Below, in pieces: positions 9,225-16,800 of a DNA stretch of 64,000 bases. The position numbers were made by a program, and so were the translations under genes. Positions within the stretch are counted from its first letter, which is position 1. Each line of letters starts with the position of its first letter. The notes below the pieces were generated by a model. It searched no databases and was not told the DNA's origin. It saw nothing but the letters and a program-made list of their open reading frames with translations. The stretch lies in the NCBI RefSeq assembly GCF_025961475.1, contig NZ_JAOQNS010000001.1:496001-560000 (forward strand), given 5' to 3'. The DNA comes from Rhodobium gokarnense (lineage in GTDB: Bacteria > Pseudomonadota > Alphaproteobacteria > Rhizobiales > Rhodobiaceae).

Positions 9225-9260
9225 AAAAAACGGCGCTGCCCGCGGGTAGCGCCGTTTTCG
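9225..9260. terminator. bidirectional intrinsic terminator
   Basis: aaaacggcgct (9227-9237) pairs with agcgccgtttt (9248-9258), giving a GC stem flanked by A- and T-runs. It lies between the convergent SDR and trcR genes and can serve both. Confidence 0.8.
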
Positions 9261-9289
9261 ATTCTGCTGCGGACTTTGGAGGATCGAGC

Positions 9290-10165
9290 CTATTCGGGCT
9301 TCCGGTCCTCGCCGCTCTCCTCGCTGGGGCTCTCTTCGCCCGAACCCGCCTCTTCTTCGGCGCTGTCTTCGCTCGCCTCGCTGGAGGTCTCTTCCTCGCC
9401 GGAGGTTTCTTCCTCGCCGGTCGTGTCTTCCTCGTCAGGCTCCTCGTCCTCGTCTTTGCTGGAGCCCTTCAGGCTCGTCAGCTTGGCGAAGACCTGGGCC
9501 GGATCGTATTCCTCTTCCTCAGGCTCCGGCTCCGACGGGGTGCCGGTGTTGCTGAAGACGTCGGCGTCGCGGACCGGCGGTGCGGTCGTCTCCTCGACGG
9601 AGAGCAGCGTTGAGCCGGCTTCTTCCACGGGCGGGCGCGGGGCGTTCTTGGCGGCCTTTTCCACTTCCAGGTCGAGCTCGATCTGCGAGCACAGGCCCAG
9701 CGTCACCGGGTCCATCGGCGACAGATTCGCCGCGTTCCAGTGGGTGCGATCGCGAATCGCCTGGATGGTCGGCTTGGTGGTGCCGACAAGGCGCATGATC
9801 TGGCTGTCCTTCAGCTCCGGATGGTTGCGCACCAGCCAGAGGATGGCGTTCGGCCGGTCCTGGCGGCGCGACACCGGCGTGTAGCGCGGGCCGCGGCGGC
9901 GGGCCTCCGGCACCCGCACCTTGCGCTCGGCGAGCTTCAGGTGGTGCTTCGGGTCGGCCTCGGCCTTGTCGATTTCCTCGCGGGTCAACTGGCCGGTCAG
10001 AAGCGGATCGAGCCCCTTGATTCCCTGCGCGGCCTCGCCGTCGGCGATGGCCTTCACCTCGAGCGGATGCAGCTTGCAGAACGCGGCGATCTGCTCGAAG
10101 CTCAGCGCGGTGTTGTCGACAAGCCAAACGGCGGTCGCCTTTGGCATCAACGGCGTCGACGTCAT
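9290..10165 (-). CDS. trcR: cell-cycle transcriptional regulator TrcR (DUF1013)
   Basis: A 291-residue DUF1013 protein. The family is conserved in alphaproteobacteria, and in Caulobacter TrcR associates with RNA polymerase and influences cell-cycle promoters. The conserved body spans about residues 8-175, with helix-turn-helix-like segments (LSFEQIAAFCKLHPLEVKAI, 21-40; LKDSQIMRLVGTTKPTIQAI, 118-137). The last 65 or so residues are almost entirely Glu/Asp/Ser, a low-complexity acidic tail. The ATG at 10165 follows ggaggag. It lies within 4 kb of rcdA, another cell-cycle gene. Confidence 0.88.
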   Translation of the reverse strand: MTSTPLMPKATAVWLVDNTALSFEQIAAFCKLHPLEVKAIADGEAAQGIKGLDPLLTGQLTREEIDKAEADPKHHLKLAERKVRVPEARRRGPRYTPVSRRQDRPNAILWLVRNHPELKDSQIMRLVGTTKPTIQAIRDRTHWNAANLSPMDPVTLGLCSQIELDLEVEKAAKNAPRPPVEEAGSTLLSVEETTAPPVRDADVFSNTGTPSEPEPEEEEYDPAQVFAKLTSLKGSSKDEDEEPDEEDTTGEEETSGEEETSSEASEDSAEEEAGSGEESPSEESGEDRKPE

Positions 10166-10327
10166 TTCAAATGCTCCTCCTCCGTGCTTTGCCGGGCTGC
10201 CGGCAAAGGCCCATATCGTCAAATTGACGGGGAATGGCCGCGAATATAGGTCGTAACGCCCCGGCGTGCAATCGCCGGGATGGATTATCCGGGAAAGAGC
10301 GGAGTTTTGGCGCGGCGCCGGGCCGGG

Positions 10328-11575
10328 TCAGGTCCGGGGCGATGTCCGCCGTTCGGCCACGTGGCGGCGCAGGCGGCGGTAGAAGCCGGCAAGCCGCGGA
10401 TTCGCCTTGACGGTGCGCTTGGCGATCTCGGTGGCGGCGGCGCCAAGGCCGGCAGTGATGCCGGACGGGCCGATGATCTCGTAGCGGTAGGAGAGGGGGC
10501 GGGCGTCGTCGCACCAGCGCTCCTTCAGGCCGTTGTCGCCGACGCCGAAATCGACGGTGCGGTAACGGCCGCCCTCGCACAGCGCCTGCAGGTATTTTTC
10601 GAAGGCAACGAAGCCGGGGGCACCGCGGCGCAGCTCGGCATCGTCGCTGATCGCCGTGACGAGGCCGAACACCGTCTCCCCGAAGCCGACGCTGAAGATG
10701 GTCGCGGCGACCCGCTCGCCGACATGGAGCGTGCCGAGGATGGGCTCGGTGCCGGCGCCCACGGTCGCCAGCCGCTCGAAGAAGGCGACGACCGCCGGGT
10801 CGCCGTAGCGGTCGGGGATGCCGGCGGCGCGGAACTGGAGGGATTTCTGGCGCAGGAGATCGCCGAGGGCGGCAGCACATGCGGCCGGGTCAGTCGTCAC
10901 CTCGAAGCGCACCGGCGCGATACGGGAAAGCCGTGCGGCGCTGCGGCGGTCCTCGGCCCGGTGGCGGGACTTGCGGTGCGCGGGATCGAACACCTCCCAA
11001 GGCGCCAGGTGACAGAGCTGGACCGGGTCGGGCAGCGAGCCGGCAAAGGCGAGCCCGCGCCGGGCGATCGTCGTCTCGGCCATCAGCGCGGCCTCGCCGA
11101 GGCAGGGCTCCAGGATGACCCCGGCGGAAAGGCGCCCGGCGATGACGCGCCGGGCATCCGCGATCAGCCGCGCGCCGTCCGGTCGCGATAGCAGCTCCGG
11201 GGCATAGAGCCCGCCGCACTCGGCCGCATGGATGCCGCCGATGGGAAAGGCGATGCGCGAGAGACCGTCTCGCTTGATCGCAAAGGTGTTGAGGAGGACC
11301 GGCACGCCGTCGAGATAGCCGACGAAGACTTCGATGTCCTCGCCATGGGCAGGACCGGCCGTTGCCGCCCAGGCCCGCGCCCAGGCATGGGACTGGAACA
11401 GGCCGGCGCCAGCGTTCCGCTCCAGGGCCTGCCAGGGCCGCGCCGCCGCCTCGATCGTCTCGAAGGCATCGATGCGCAGGCCGCTGCCGGCCGCAAGCTC
11501 CGCCGCCGCCGGTCGCGCCTTGCGCTCCGGTGCCGCCGTTCCGGCAATCTCTGGCGATACGATCGAGCGCTGCAA
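10328..11575 (-). CDS. CelD/BcsL-family GNAT-like acetyltransferase
   Basis: A 415-residue protein of the CelD/BcsL family, which has a C-terminal FemX/GNAT-like fold (Acetyltransf_6) and is often linked to polysaccharide modification. The N-terminal part has the usual aromatic pattern LFQSHAWARAWAATAG; the C-terminal half includes ERVAATIFSVGFGETVFGLV, GFVAFEKYLQALCEGG and TVDFGVGDNGLKERW. No exopolysaccharide genes adjoin, so the acceptor is unknown. No membrane segment or signal peptide is seen. Confidence 0.82.
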   Translation of the reverse strand: MQRSIVSPEIAGTAAPERKARPAAAELAAGSGLRIDAFETIEAAARPWQALERNAGAGLFQSHAWARAWAATAGPAHGEDIEVFVGYLDGVPVLLNTFAIKRDGLSRIAFPIGGIHAAECGGLYAPELLSRPDGARLIADARRVIAGRLSAGVILEPCLGEAALMAETTIARRGLAFAGSLPDPVQLCHLAPWEVFDPAHRKSRHRAEDRRSAARLSRIAPVRFEVTTDPAACAAALGDLLRQKSLQFRAAGIPDRYGDPAVVAFFERLATVGAGTEPILGTLHVGERVAATIFSVGFGETVFGLVTAISDDAELRRGAPGFVAFEKYLQALCEGGRYRTVDFGVGDNGLKERWCDDARPLSYRYEIIGPSGITAGLGAAATEIAKRTVKANPRLAGFYRRLRRHVAERRTSPRT

Positions 11576-11746
11576 GACGCCTGGCTCCGTTCCCCGATAT
11601 CCGCGCGCCGCCGGCGCGGATCTGTTGGGGGCGAGTGTCGCCGGCAGCTCTTTATTTTTGCTGAAACGGTGCGGCCCCGGCCGCCCTTTGCGGCGGCGCG
11701 AGGCGATTGCGGTTAACGGAGCGTAAACGAGCCTCAGACGCCGATG

Positions 11747-12754
11747 TCAGCTTGCGGTGGTCAGCACGATCTTGCCGATATGGCCACTCGACTCCATGCG
11801 CTCATGGGCCTTTGCGGCGTCCTTCAGATCGAAGGTGGAATCCATCACCGGCCTGATCGCGCCGCTGGCGATCAGCGGCCAGACCTTTTCCTCAAGGGCC
11901 TTGGCGATCGCCGCCTTGAACGGTACCTCGCGGGCGCGCAGCGTCGATCCGGTATGGGTCAGCCGCTTCATCATCAGCCGGCGGAAATCGACGTCGGCGG
12001 TCGGACCGTTGAGGAAGGCGATCTGGACGATACGGCCTTCGACGGCGGCGGCCTTGTAGTTGCGCTCGATATAGTCGCCGCCGACCATGTCGAGGATGAC
12101 GTCGGCGCCGTGGCCGTCGGTGGCTGCCTTGACGGCCTCCACATAGTCAGTGGTCTGGTAGTTGATTGCCTCGTCGGCGCCGAGCTTTTTGCAGGCGGCG
12201 CATTTGTCGTCGGAGCCGGCGGTGGCGATCACCCTGGCGCCAAACGCCTTTGCCATCTGGATCGCCGTGGTGCCGATGCCGGAGGTGCCGCCATGGACGA
12301 GGAACACCTCGCCCTCGGTGAGCCGGCCACGGTCGAAGACGTTGGACCAGACGGTGAAAAAGGTCTCCGGCAGGGCGGCGGCCTCGACCATGGAAAGGCC
12401 GTCGGGGACGGGCAGCGCGGTCGCCTCGTTGACGGCGCAATATTCCGCATAGCCGCCGCCCGGCACCAGCGCCGTCACTTCGTCGCCGACCTTCCAGCGC
12501 GTGACGTTGCGGCCGACCGCGGCGACGGTGCCGGCGATCTCCAGGCCCGGAATGTCGGAGGCACCCTTCGGAGGCGGATAGAGGCCCTGGCGCTGCAGCA
12601 CGTCCGGCCGGTTGATGCCGGCGGCGGACACCTTGACGAGGATCTCGTGCTCATAGGCATGCGGCACCTGCCGCTGCCCGGGGACCAGCGCCTCGGGCCC
12701 GCCGGGGGTGTCGATAACGATGGCGGTCATGGTCTCGGGGATCGTGTCGGTCAT
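11747..12754 (-). CDS. NAD(P)H-quinone oxidoreductase (MDR family, PIG3-like)
   Basis: A 335-residue zinc-free medium-chain reductase of the PIG3/QorA type, predicted to reduce quinones with NADPH. It has the N-terminal GroES-like domain (AAGINRPDVLQRQGLYPPP, 45-63) and the nucleotide fold with HGGTSGIG (154-161); LRAREVPFKAAI is typical of the PIG3 group. The frame is open far upstream, but the ATG at 12754 has ggagg nearby and yields the family N-terminus. Divergent from the DUF1192 gene, as in many Hyphomicrobiales. Confidence 0.9.
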   Translation of the reverse strand: MTDTIPETMTAIVIDTPGGPEALVPGQRQVPHAYEHEILVKVSAAGINRPDVLQRQGLYPPPKGASDIPGLEIAGTVAAVGRNVTRWKVGDEVTALVPGGGYAEYCAVNEATALPVPDGLSMVEAAALPETFFTVWSNVFDRGRLTEGEVFLVHGGTSGIGTTAIQMAKAFGARVIATAGSDDKCAACKKLGADEAINYQTTDYVEAVKAATDGHGADVILDMVGGDYIERNYKAAAVEGRIVQIAFLNGPTADVDFRRLMMKRLTHTGSTLRAREVPFKAAIAKALEEKVWPLIASGAIRPVMDSTFDLKDAAKAHERMESSGHIGKIVLTTAS

Positions 12755-12922
12755 GGGCGGGCATCCTCCGGCGTTCGGGTCGATTTCCTTCGATGTATCC
12801 TTTCGCCCCGGGCGTGACAACGCAGGCGCGCGCCGCTGTCTCGCCTGCGGTCGATCGCCGACGCTGACAAAGCGTGCCATCGGGCCTATTTTGGGACAGG
12901 ACATCCGGCAAGGAGGCACGCC

Positions 12923-13117
12923 ATGTTTTTCGACGACGAGGGCCCGGCGAAGGCGCCGAGGGCCGGCCACCGGGTCGGCGAGGACATCTCGACGCTGTCG
13001 GTGGCCGAGCTGACCGAGCGGATCGGCGAGCTGGAAGCGGAAATCGGGCGCCTGAAAGATGCCATCCTTGCCCGCGAGGCGACCCGGTCGGCGGCTGACA
13101 GCGTCTTCAAGAGCTGA
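12923..13117 (+). CDS. DUF1192 family protein
   Basis: A 64-residue protein with the DUF1192 pattern: an N-terminal FFDDE motif, then STLSVAELTERIGELEAEIGRL, an amphipathic helix probably forming a short coiled coil. Molecular role unknown. The ATG follows aaggagg at ideal spacing. Its position between the quinone oxidoreductase and rcdA is conserved in related genomes. Confidence 0.88.
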   Translation: MFFDDEGPAKAPRAGHRVGEDISTLSVAELTERIGELEAEIGRLKDAILAREATRSAADSVFKS

Positions 13118-13408
13118 AGCAACGTTGCCGCCGGGACTTCGTTCGGCCGCAAGCGCCGGGACGATCGCTGTGCCGATTCGGGACTGATTCGGTTTTTGCT
13201 GTCCGCGCGACCATGATCTGCGATAATTTTTCAGGAAAGATACGACTGGTGTTTTTCCGGAACCAATTGATACGTATTTAATACTTGAAAACATGCGTTT
13301 TCCCCGTTTATCCGATGTTTTCTATGTGTATTTACCGGGTTTCGGGTTGTGGAGACGGCTCTATAATTTAATATTGTCTTTAAGCTTGGTTGGGGTTTTT
13401 CCGGTCTA

Positions 13409-13424
13409 TTAACCACCTATTAAG
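13409..13424. promoter_or_regulatory. CtrA-box-like site upstream of rcdA
   Basis: TTAA-CCACCTA-TTAAG is a TTAA-N7-TTAA arrangement, the core of the CtrA recognition sequence, although the usual final C is a G. It lies about 270 bp upstream of rcdA in an AT-rich intergenic stretch (13118-13693). RcdA promotes CtrA proteolysis, and in Caulobacter rcdA is itself CtrA-controlled, so the site is plausible. Binding has not been shown. Confidence 0.5.
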
Positions 13425-13514
13425 CTTTCTCGGTGTTTACTAAGTATGTCCAGTCATCTGGATTGCGAGTGGCTCCTGTCCACTCTGTTTGACGCCTCCC
13501 TGTTAACTTCCTGA

Positions 13515-13540
13515 GAGCCGCCGCGAGCGGCTCTTTTTTT
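13515..13540 (+). terminator. strong intrinsic terminator, possibly of a small RNA
   Basis: gagccgc (13515-13521) and gcggctc (13527-13533) form a perfect 7-bp stem with a 5-base loop, followed by seven T. It lies about 400 bp after the DUF1192 stop and 150 bp before rcdA, in the rcdA direction, so it may end an unannotated short transcript rather than the DUF1192 mRNA. The rest of 13118-13693 is AT-rich and shows no coding signal. Confidence 0.85.
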
Positions 13541-13693
13541 ACCTTTTTTGATCGGTATAGTATCGCCGGTTGGGTAAGGATGGCGGTCTGGCACGGTCGT
13601 TGCTCGTTGGGGTGTGATCGTCCCGGTCCGGGACACGCGGTCGATGGCGGCACGATGTGCCGTTTGCCGAACGAGTTAAGGGTAGCGAGTGCC

Positions 13694-14236
13694 ATGAAAG
13701 ACAAGAATTCGACGAATGACCCCGGCTATGCCGAACCGGTCCCGTTCGCGGAGCGACTGGCGAACTCGGAGAATTTCCTTTCGCTGTTCCGCGAGGGCAT
13801 GGCGCTGGTAGAGGAATCTGCTGCCTATCTGGACAGCGAGGGCCGCGAGGAATCGAAATCGCTCGACCGCGCCTCCTCGCTCACCTACGCCACCGAATCC
13901 ATGCGCCTGACGACGCGGCTGATGCAGCTTGCCTCCTGGCTGTTGCTGCAGCGGGCCGTCAATGAGGGCGAGATGACGCACGAGCAGGCCGGCGAGGAAA
14001 AGTCGAAGGTGCGCCTCGACAGCCTGTCCTCGCCCTGCACGGGCCCGGGGTGGGAAATGCTGCCGATGCGGCTGAAGGACCTGATCGCCCGCTCGGTCCG
14101 CCTGCAGGAGCGCATCCGCATCCTCGATGCGGCGATCTACCGGAAGACGCCCGCTGCGCCCCAGGAGGCGACCAGCAATCCCGTCGCCGCCCAGCTCAGC
14201 CAGCTCGCCAACGCGTTCCGGCCGGCCGGCGACTGA
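13694..14236 (+). CDS. rcdA: RcdA, protease adaptor for CtrA degradation (DUF1465)
   Basis: A 180-residue DUF1465 protein. In Caulobacter RcdA is an adaptor that, with CpdR and PopA, delivers CtrA and other substrates to ClpXP. The helical core begins with FAERLANSENFLSLFREGM and runs through LTTRLMQLASWLLLQRAV; the C-terminal tail (QLSQLANAFRPAGD) is the expected flexible region. The ATG at 13694 starts the conserved protein. A TTAA-N7-TTAA site and a possible small RNA lie upstream. A bidirectional terminator separates it from rpmE. Confidence 0.9.
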   Translation: MKDKNSTNDPGYAEPVPFAERLANSENFLSLFREGMALVEESAAYLDSEGREESKSLDRASSLTYATESMRLTTRLMQLASWLLLQRAVNEGEMTHEQAGEEKSKVRLDSLSSPCTGPGWEMLPMRLKDLIARSVRLQERIRILDAAIYRKTPAAPQEATSNPVAAQLSQLANAFRPAGD

Positions 14237-14261
14237 GCCGCGGCCAATCCCGGCACCAACG

Positions 14262-14296
14262 AAAAACCCCGGCCGCGCGGCGACCGGGGTTTTTGT
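14262..14296. terminator. bidirectional terminator between rcdA and rpmE
   Basis: aaaaaccccgg pairs with ccggggttttt around a GC loop. A-run and T-run on the two sides let it end transcription of both convergent genes. Confidence 0.9.
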
Positions 14297-14329
14297 TTGT
14301 CCGTCCGGACAGACCGGAGGCGGCAGGGC

Positions 14330-14545
14330 TTAGCCGAGGAAGCCCTTGTACTTGTTCTTGAAGCGCGACAGGCGGCCGCCGCGGTCGATCAGGTGCTGCT
14401 GACCGCCGGTCCAGGCCGGATGGGTGGTCGGATCGATGTCGAGGCGCAGCTCGCTGCCCTCGCAGCAGGAGCGGGTCTCGAACTCGGTGCCGTCCGTCAT
14501 CACCACTTTCACGGTGTGGTAGTCGGGGTGGATGTCCTTCTTCAT
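14330..14545 (-). CDS. rpmE: 50S ribosomal protein L31
   Basis: A 71-residue L31 of the alphaproteobacterial type. The start [20 protein letters not shown] is diagnostic, followed by [16 protein letters not shown] and [13 protein letters not shown]. It has adjacent Cys-Cys (SCCEG, near residues 27-28) rather than the spaced zinc-binding CxxC of the C+ form, so it is best regarded as the zinc-independent type. It is divergent from the ABC exporter gene. Confidence 0.97.
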   Translation of the reverse strand: MKKDIHPDYHTVKVVMTDGTEFETRSCCEGSELRLDIDPTTHPAWTGGQQHLIDRGGRLSRFKNKYKGFLG

Positions 14546-14861
14546 CGGACGGGTCCTTTCGTCAAAAAGCAGGTCGTCTCGCTCGCGGCGGCCTCGTGCC
14601 GGGTATCGCGCGGCGGGCCGTTGAAGCACAAAAGCACGGCCGCGAACCGGAATAGCCCGCAGCCGATGCGAAATCGAGGCTGGATATAGCCGAAGCGGGA
14701 CCGTGAAACAAGGGGCGGGACGTGCTTATGCGGATTGTCGGACCGCGGCGTTTCGGGCAAGGCCTGCCGGGAGTGCGGCCCCGAGCAAGGGATCCGATCA
14801 TATTCATGGGATTGTCAGCAAGGCCCTGAGACGCTAAGCCAACGGAAAAAGAGGACACGCT
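14546..14861. other. divergent promoter region, no gene seen
   Basis: This gap separates rpmE (minus) and the ABC exporter (plus). It must hold both promoters. I see no convincing coding frame, repeat or RNA structure; a gaggacacgct ribosome site precedes the TTG start of the exporter. Confidence 0.5.
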
Positions 14862-16700
14862 TTGGCACGCAGAAGACATTCCGCCGCCCGCCAGGACACC
14901 GACAACGGGCGCAAGAGCCGCTCGCTGCGCCCGCTGGCGACCCTCATTCCGTTCATGATGCGCTATCGCGGCCATCTGCTTGCCGCGCTGGTGGCGCTGC
15001 TTGCCGCGACCGTGGCGACGCTGATCGTGCCGCTGGCCGTCCGGCGGATGATCGACCACGGCTTTTCCGGCGCCGAGACCAACCTCATCGACAAGTATTT
15101 CGCGATGCTGGTGGTGGTCGCGGCTGCCCTGGCGATCGCCAGCGCCTGCCGCTACTACTACGTGACCTGGCTCGGCGAGCGGGTGGTGGCGGATCTGCGC
15201 GCGGCCGTCTTTGCCCATATCACGCGGCTGTCGCCGGCCTTCTTCGACACCGCCAAGTCGGGCGAGGTGGTCTCGCGGCTGACGGCTGACACCACCCAGA
15301 TCAAGGCGACCGTCGGCGCCACGGCGTCGCAGGCGCTGCGCAATTTCCTCCTCTTCGTCGGCGCCATGATCATGATGGTGGTCACCAGCCCGCGGCTTTC
15401 CGGCATGGTGCTTTTGGCCATTCCCTTCGTCGTCGTGCCGATGATCGTGTTCGGGCGCCAGGTGCGGCGCAAGTCGCGCTTTGCCCAGGACACGCTGGCC
15501 GATGCGTCAGCCTATGCCTCCGAGGCGATCGGCGCGGTGCGCACCCTGCAGGCCTTCACCAACGAGGAGTTCGCCTCCAACCGGTTCAGCGCCGCCGTGG
15601 AGCGCGCGTTCCAGGCGGCACGGGCCTCGACCAAGGCGCGCGCGGTTCTCACCGCCATCGCCATCTTCATCGTCTTTGCCAGCATCGTGTGCGTTCTTTG
15701 GATCGGCGCGACCGACGTTCTGGCCGGGCGGCTCACCGGAGGCTCGCTCAGCCAGTTCGTGCTCTATTCGGTGATCGCGGCGGCCTCGCTCGGCGAGCTC
15801 AGCCAGGTCTGGGGCGAGATCGCGCTCGCCTCGGGCGCCGCGGAGCGTTTGTCGGAACTCCTCAACACCCGCAGCGCCATCCGCACGCCGGATGATCCCA
15901 AGCCCCTGCCGGAGCCGGTGCGCGGCGAGGTTTCCTTCGAGGCGGTCAGCTTTGCCTATCCCGGCGTGCCGCAGGCGGGCGTCCTTTCCGGCATCACGAC
16001 GACCATCCAGCCGGGCGAGACGGTGGCCCTCGTCGGCCCGTCCGGCGCCGGCAAGTCGACGCTGTTCCACCTGATCCTGCGCTTTTACGACCCGACCGCG
16101 GGCACGCTCAGGCTCGACGGCGTCGACCTGCGCCATGTCGACCTCGATGCGTTGCGCAAGCGCATGGCGCTCGTCCCCCAGGATACGGTCGTCTTCGGTG
16201 CGAGCATCGCGGAGAACATCCGCTACGGTCGGCCCGAGGCGAGCCTCGACGAGATCAAGGCCGCCGCCCGCGCCGCCCATGCCGAGGAGTTCGTGCTGTC
16301 GCTGGAAAACGGCTACGACACGCTGGTCGGCGAGCGCGGTGTGACGCTGTCCGGCGGTCAGCGCCAGCGTATCGCCATCGCCCGCGCCGTCCTCAACGAC
16401 GCGCCGGTGCTGCTCCTCGACGAGGCGACCTCCGCGCTCGATGCGGAGAGCGAGGTGCAGGTGCAGGAAGCGCTTGAGACCTTGATGCAGGACCGCACGA
16501 CGCTGGTCATCGCCCACCGGCTGGCGACCGTGCTGAAGGCCGACCGCATCCTCGTCCTCGACAAGGGCGTGATCGTGGAAGAGGGCGACCACCAGAGCCT
16601 CGTCGAAAAGGGCGGGCTCTATGCCCGGCTCGCCAAGCTGCAGTTCGAGACGGGCGCTGCGGCGCTGAACGGCAATGGCGACGTCAAGGCGGCGGAATAG
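14862..16700 (+). CDS. ABC exporter, fused permease and ATPase (MsbA-like)
   Basis: A 612-residue half-transporter, expected to act as an inner-membrane homodimer exporting lipids, peptides or drugs. Six membrane helices span roughly residues 25-310 (LLAALVALLAATVATLIVPL is the first). The ATPase has Walker A GPSGAGKST, Q-loop VPQDTVVF, signature LSGGQRQRIAIARA and Walker B LLLDEATSALDAE. A basic N-terminus (MARRRHSAARQ) precedes. The start is a TTG with a good ribosome site. It lacks the peptidase or membrane-fusion partner of an RTX exporter. Conserved downstream of rpmE in Hyphomicrobiales. Confidence 0.92.
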   Translation: MARRRHSAARQDTDNGRKSRSLRPLATLIPFMMRYRGHLLAALVALLAATVATLIVPLAVRRMIDHGFSGAETNLIDKYFAMLVVVAAALAIASACRYYYVTWLGERVVADLRAAVFAHITRLSPAFFDTAKSGEVVSRLTADTTQIKATVGATASQALRNFLLFVGAMIMMVVTSPRLSGMVLLAIPFVVVPMIVFGRQVRRKSRFAQDTLADASAYASEAIGAVRTLQAFTNEEFASNRFSAAVERAFQAARASTKARAVLTAIAIFIVFASIVCVLWIGATDVLAGRLTGGSLSQFVLYSVIAAASLGELSQVWGEIALASGAAERLSELLNTRSAIRTPDDPKPLPEPVRGEVSFEAVSFAYPGVPQAGVLSGITTTIQPGETVALVGPSGAGKSTLFHLILRFYDPTAGTLRLDGVDLRHVDLDALRKRMALVPQDTVVFGASIAENIRYGRPEASLDEIKAAARAAHAEEFVLSLENGYDTLVGERGVTLSGGQRQRIAIARAVLNDAPVLLLDEATSALDAESEVQVQEALETLMQDRTTLVIAHRLATVLKADRILVLDKGVIVEEGDHQSLVEKGGLYARLAKLQFETGAAALNGNGDVKAAE

Positions 16701-16705
16701 GCGCG

Positions 16706-16800
16706 CCTAAAGCATGTTGCGTTTTTTCTGAAACACGCAACATGCTTTAGGTCTTTGTTTTGACGCGATTTCTTATCCAAAAAGTCTATCAACTTTTTGG
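16706..16800. repeat. Hyphomicrobiales-type hairpin repeat
   Basis: cctaaagcatgttgcgt (16706-16722) is perfectly inverted at 16735-16751 (acgcaacatgctttagg), a 17-bp stem. It is followed by a second hairpin, ccaaaaagt/actttttgg (16777-16800). This two-hairpin arrangement recurs in intergenic regions of related genomes. Its distal end overlaps the stop codon of the gene at 16789-18153. Confidence 0.8.

Noticed and set aside
14862-16700. Type I secretion ABC exporter for the two RTX proteins
   Set aside because: Its architecture and position after rpmE fit a general lipid/drug exporter; no membrane-fusion or TolC partner is adjacent.
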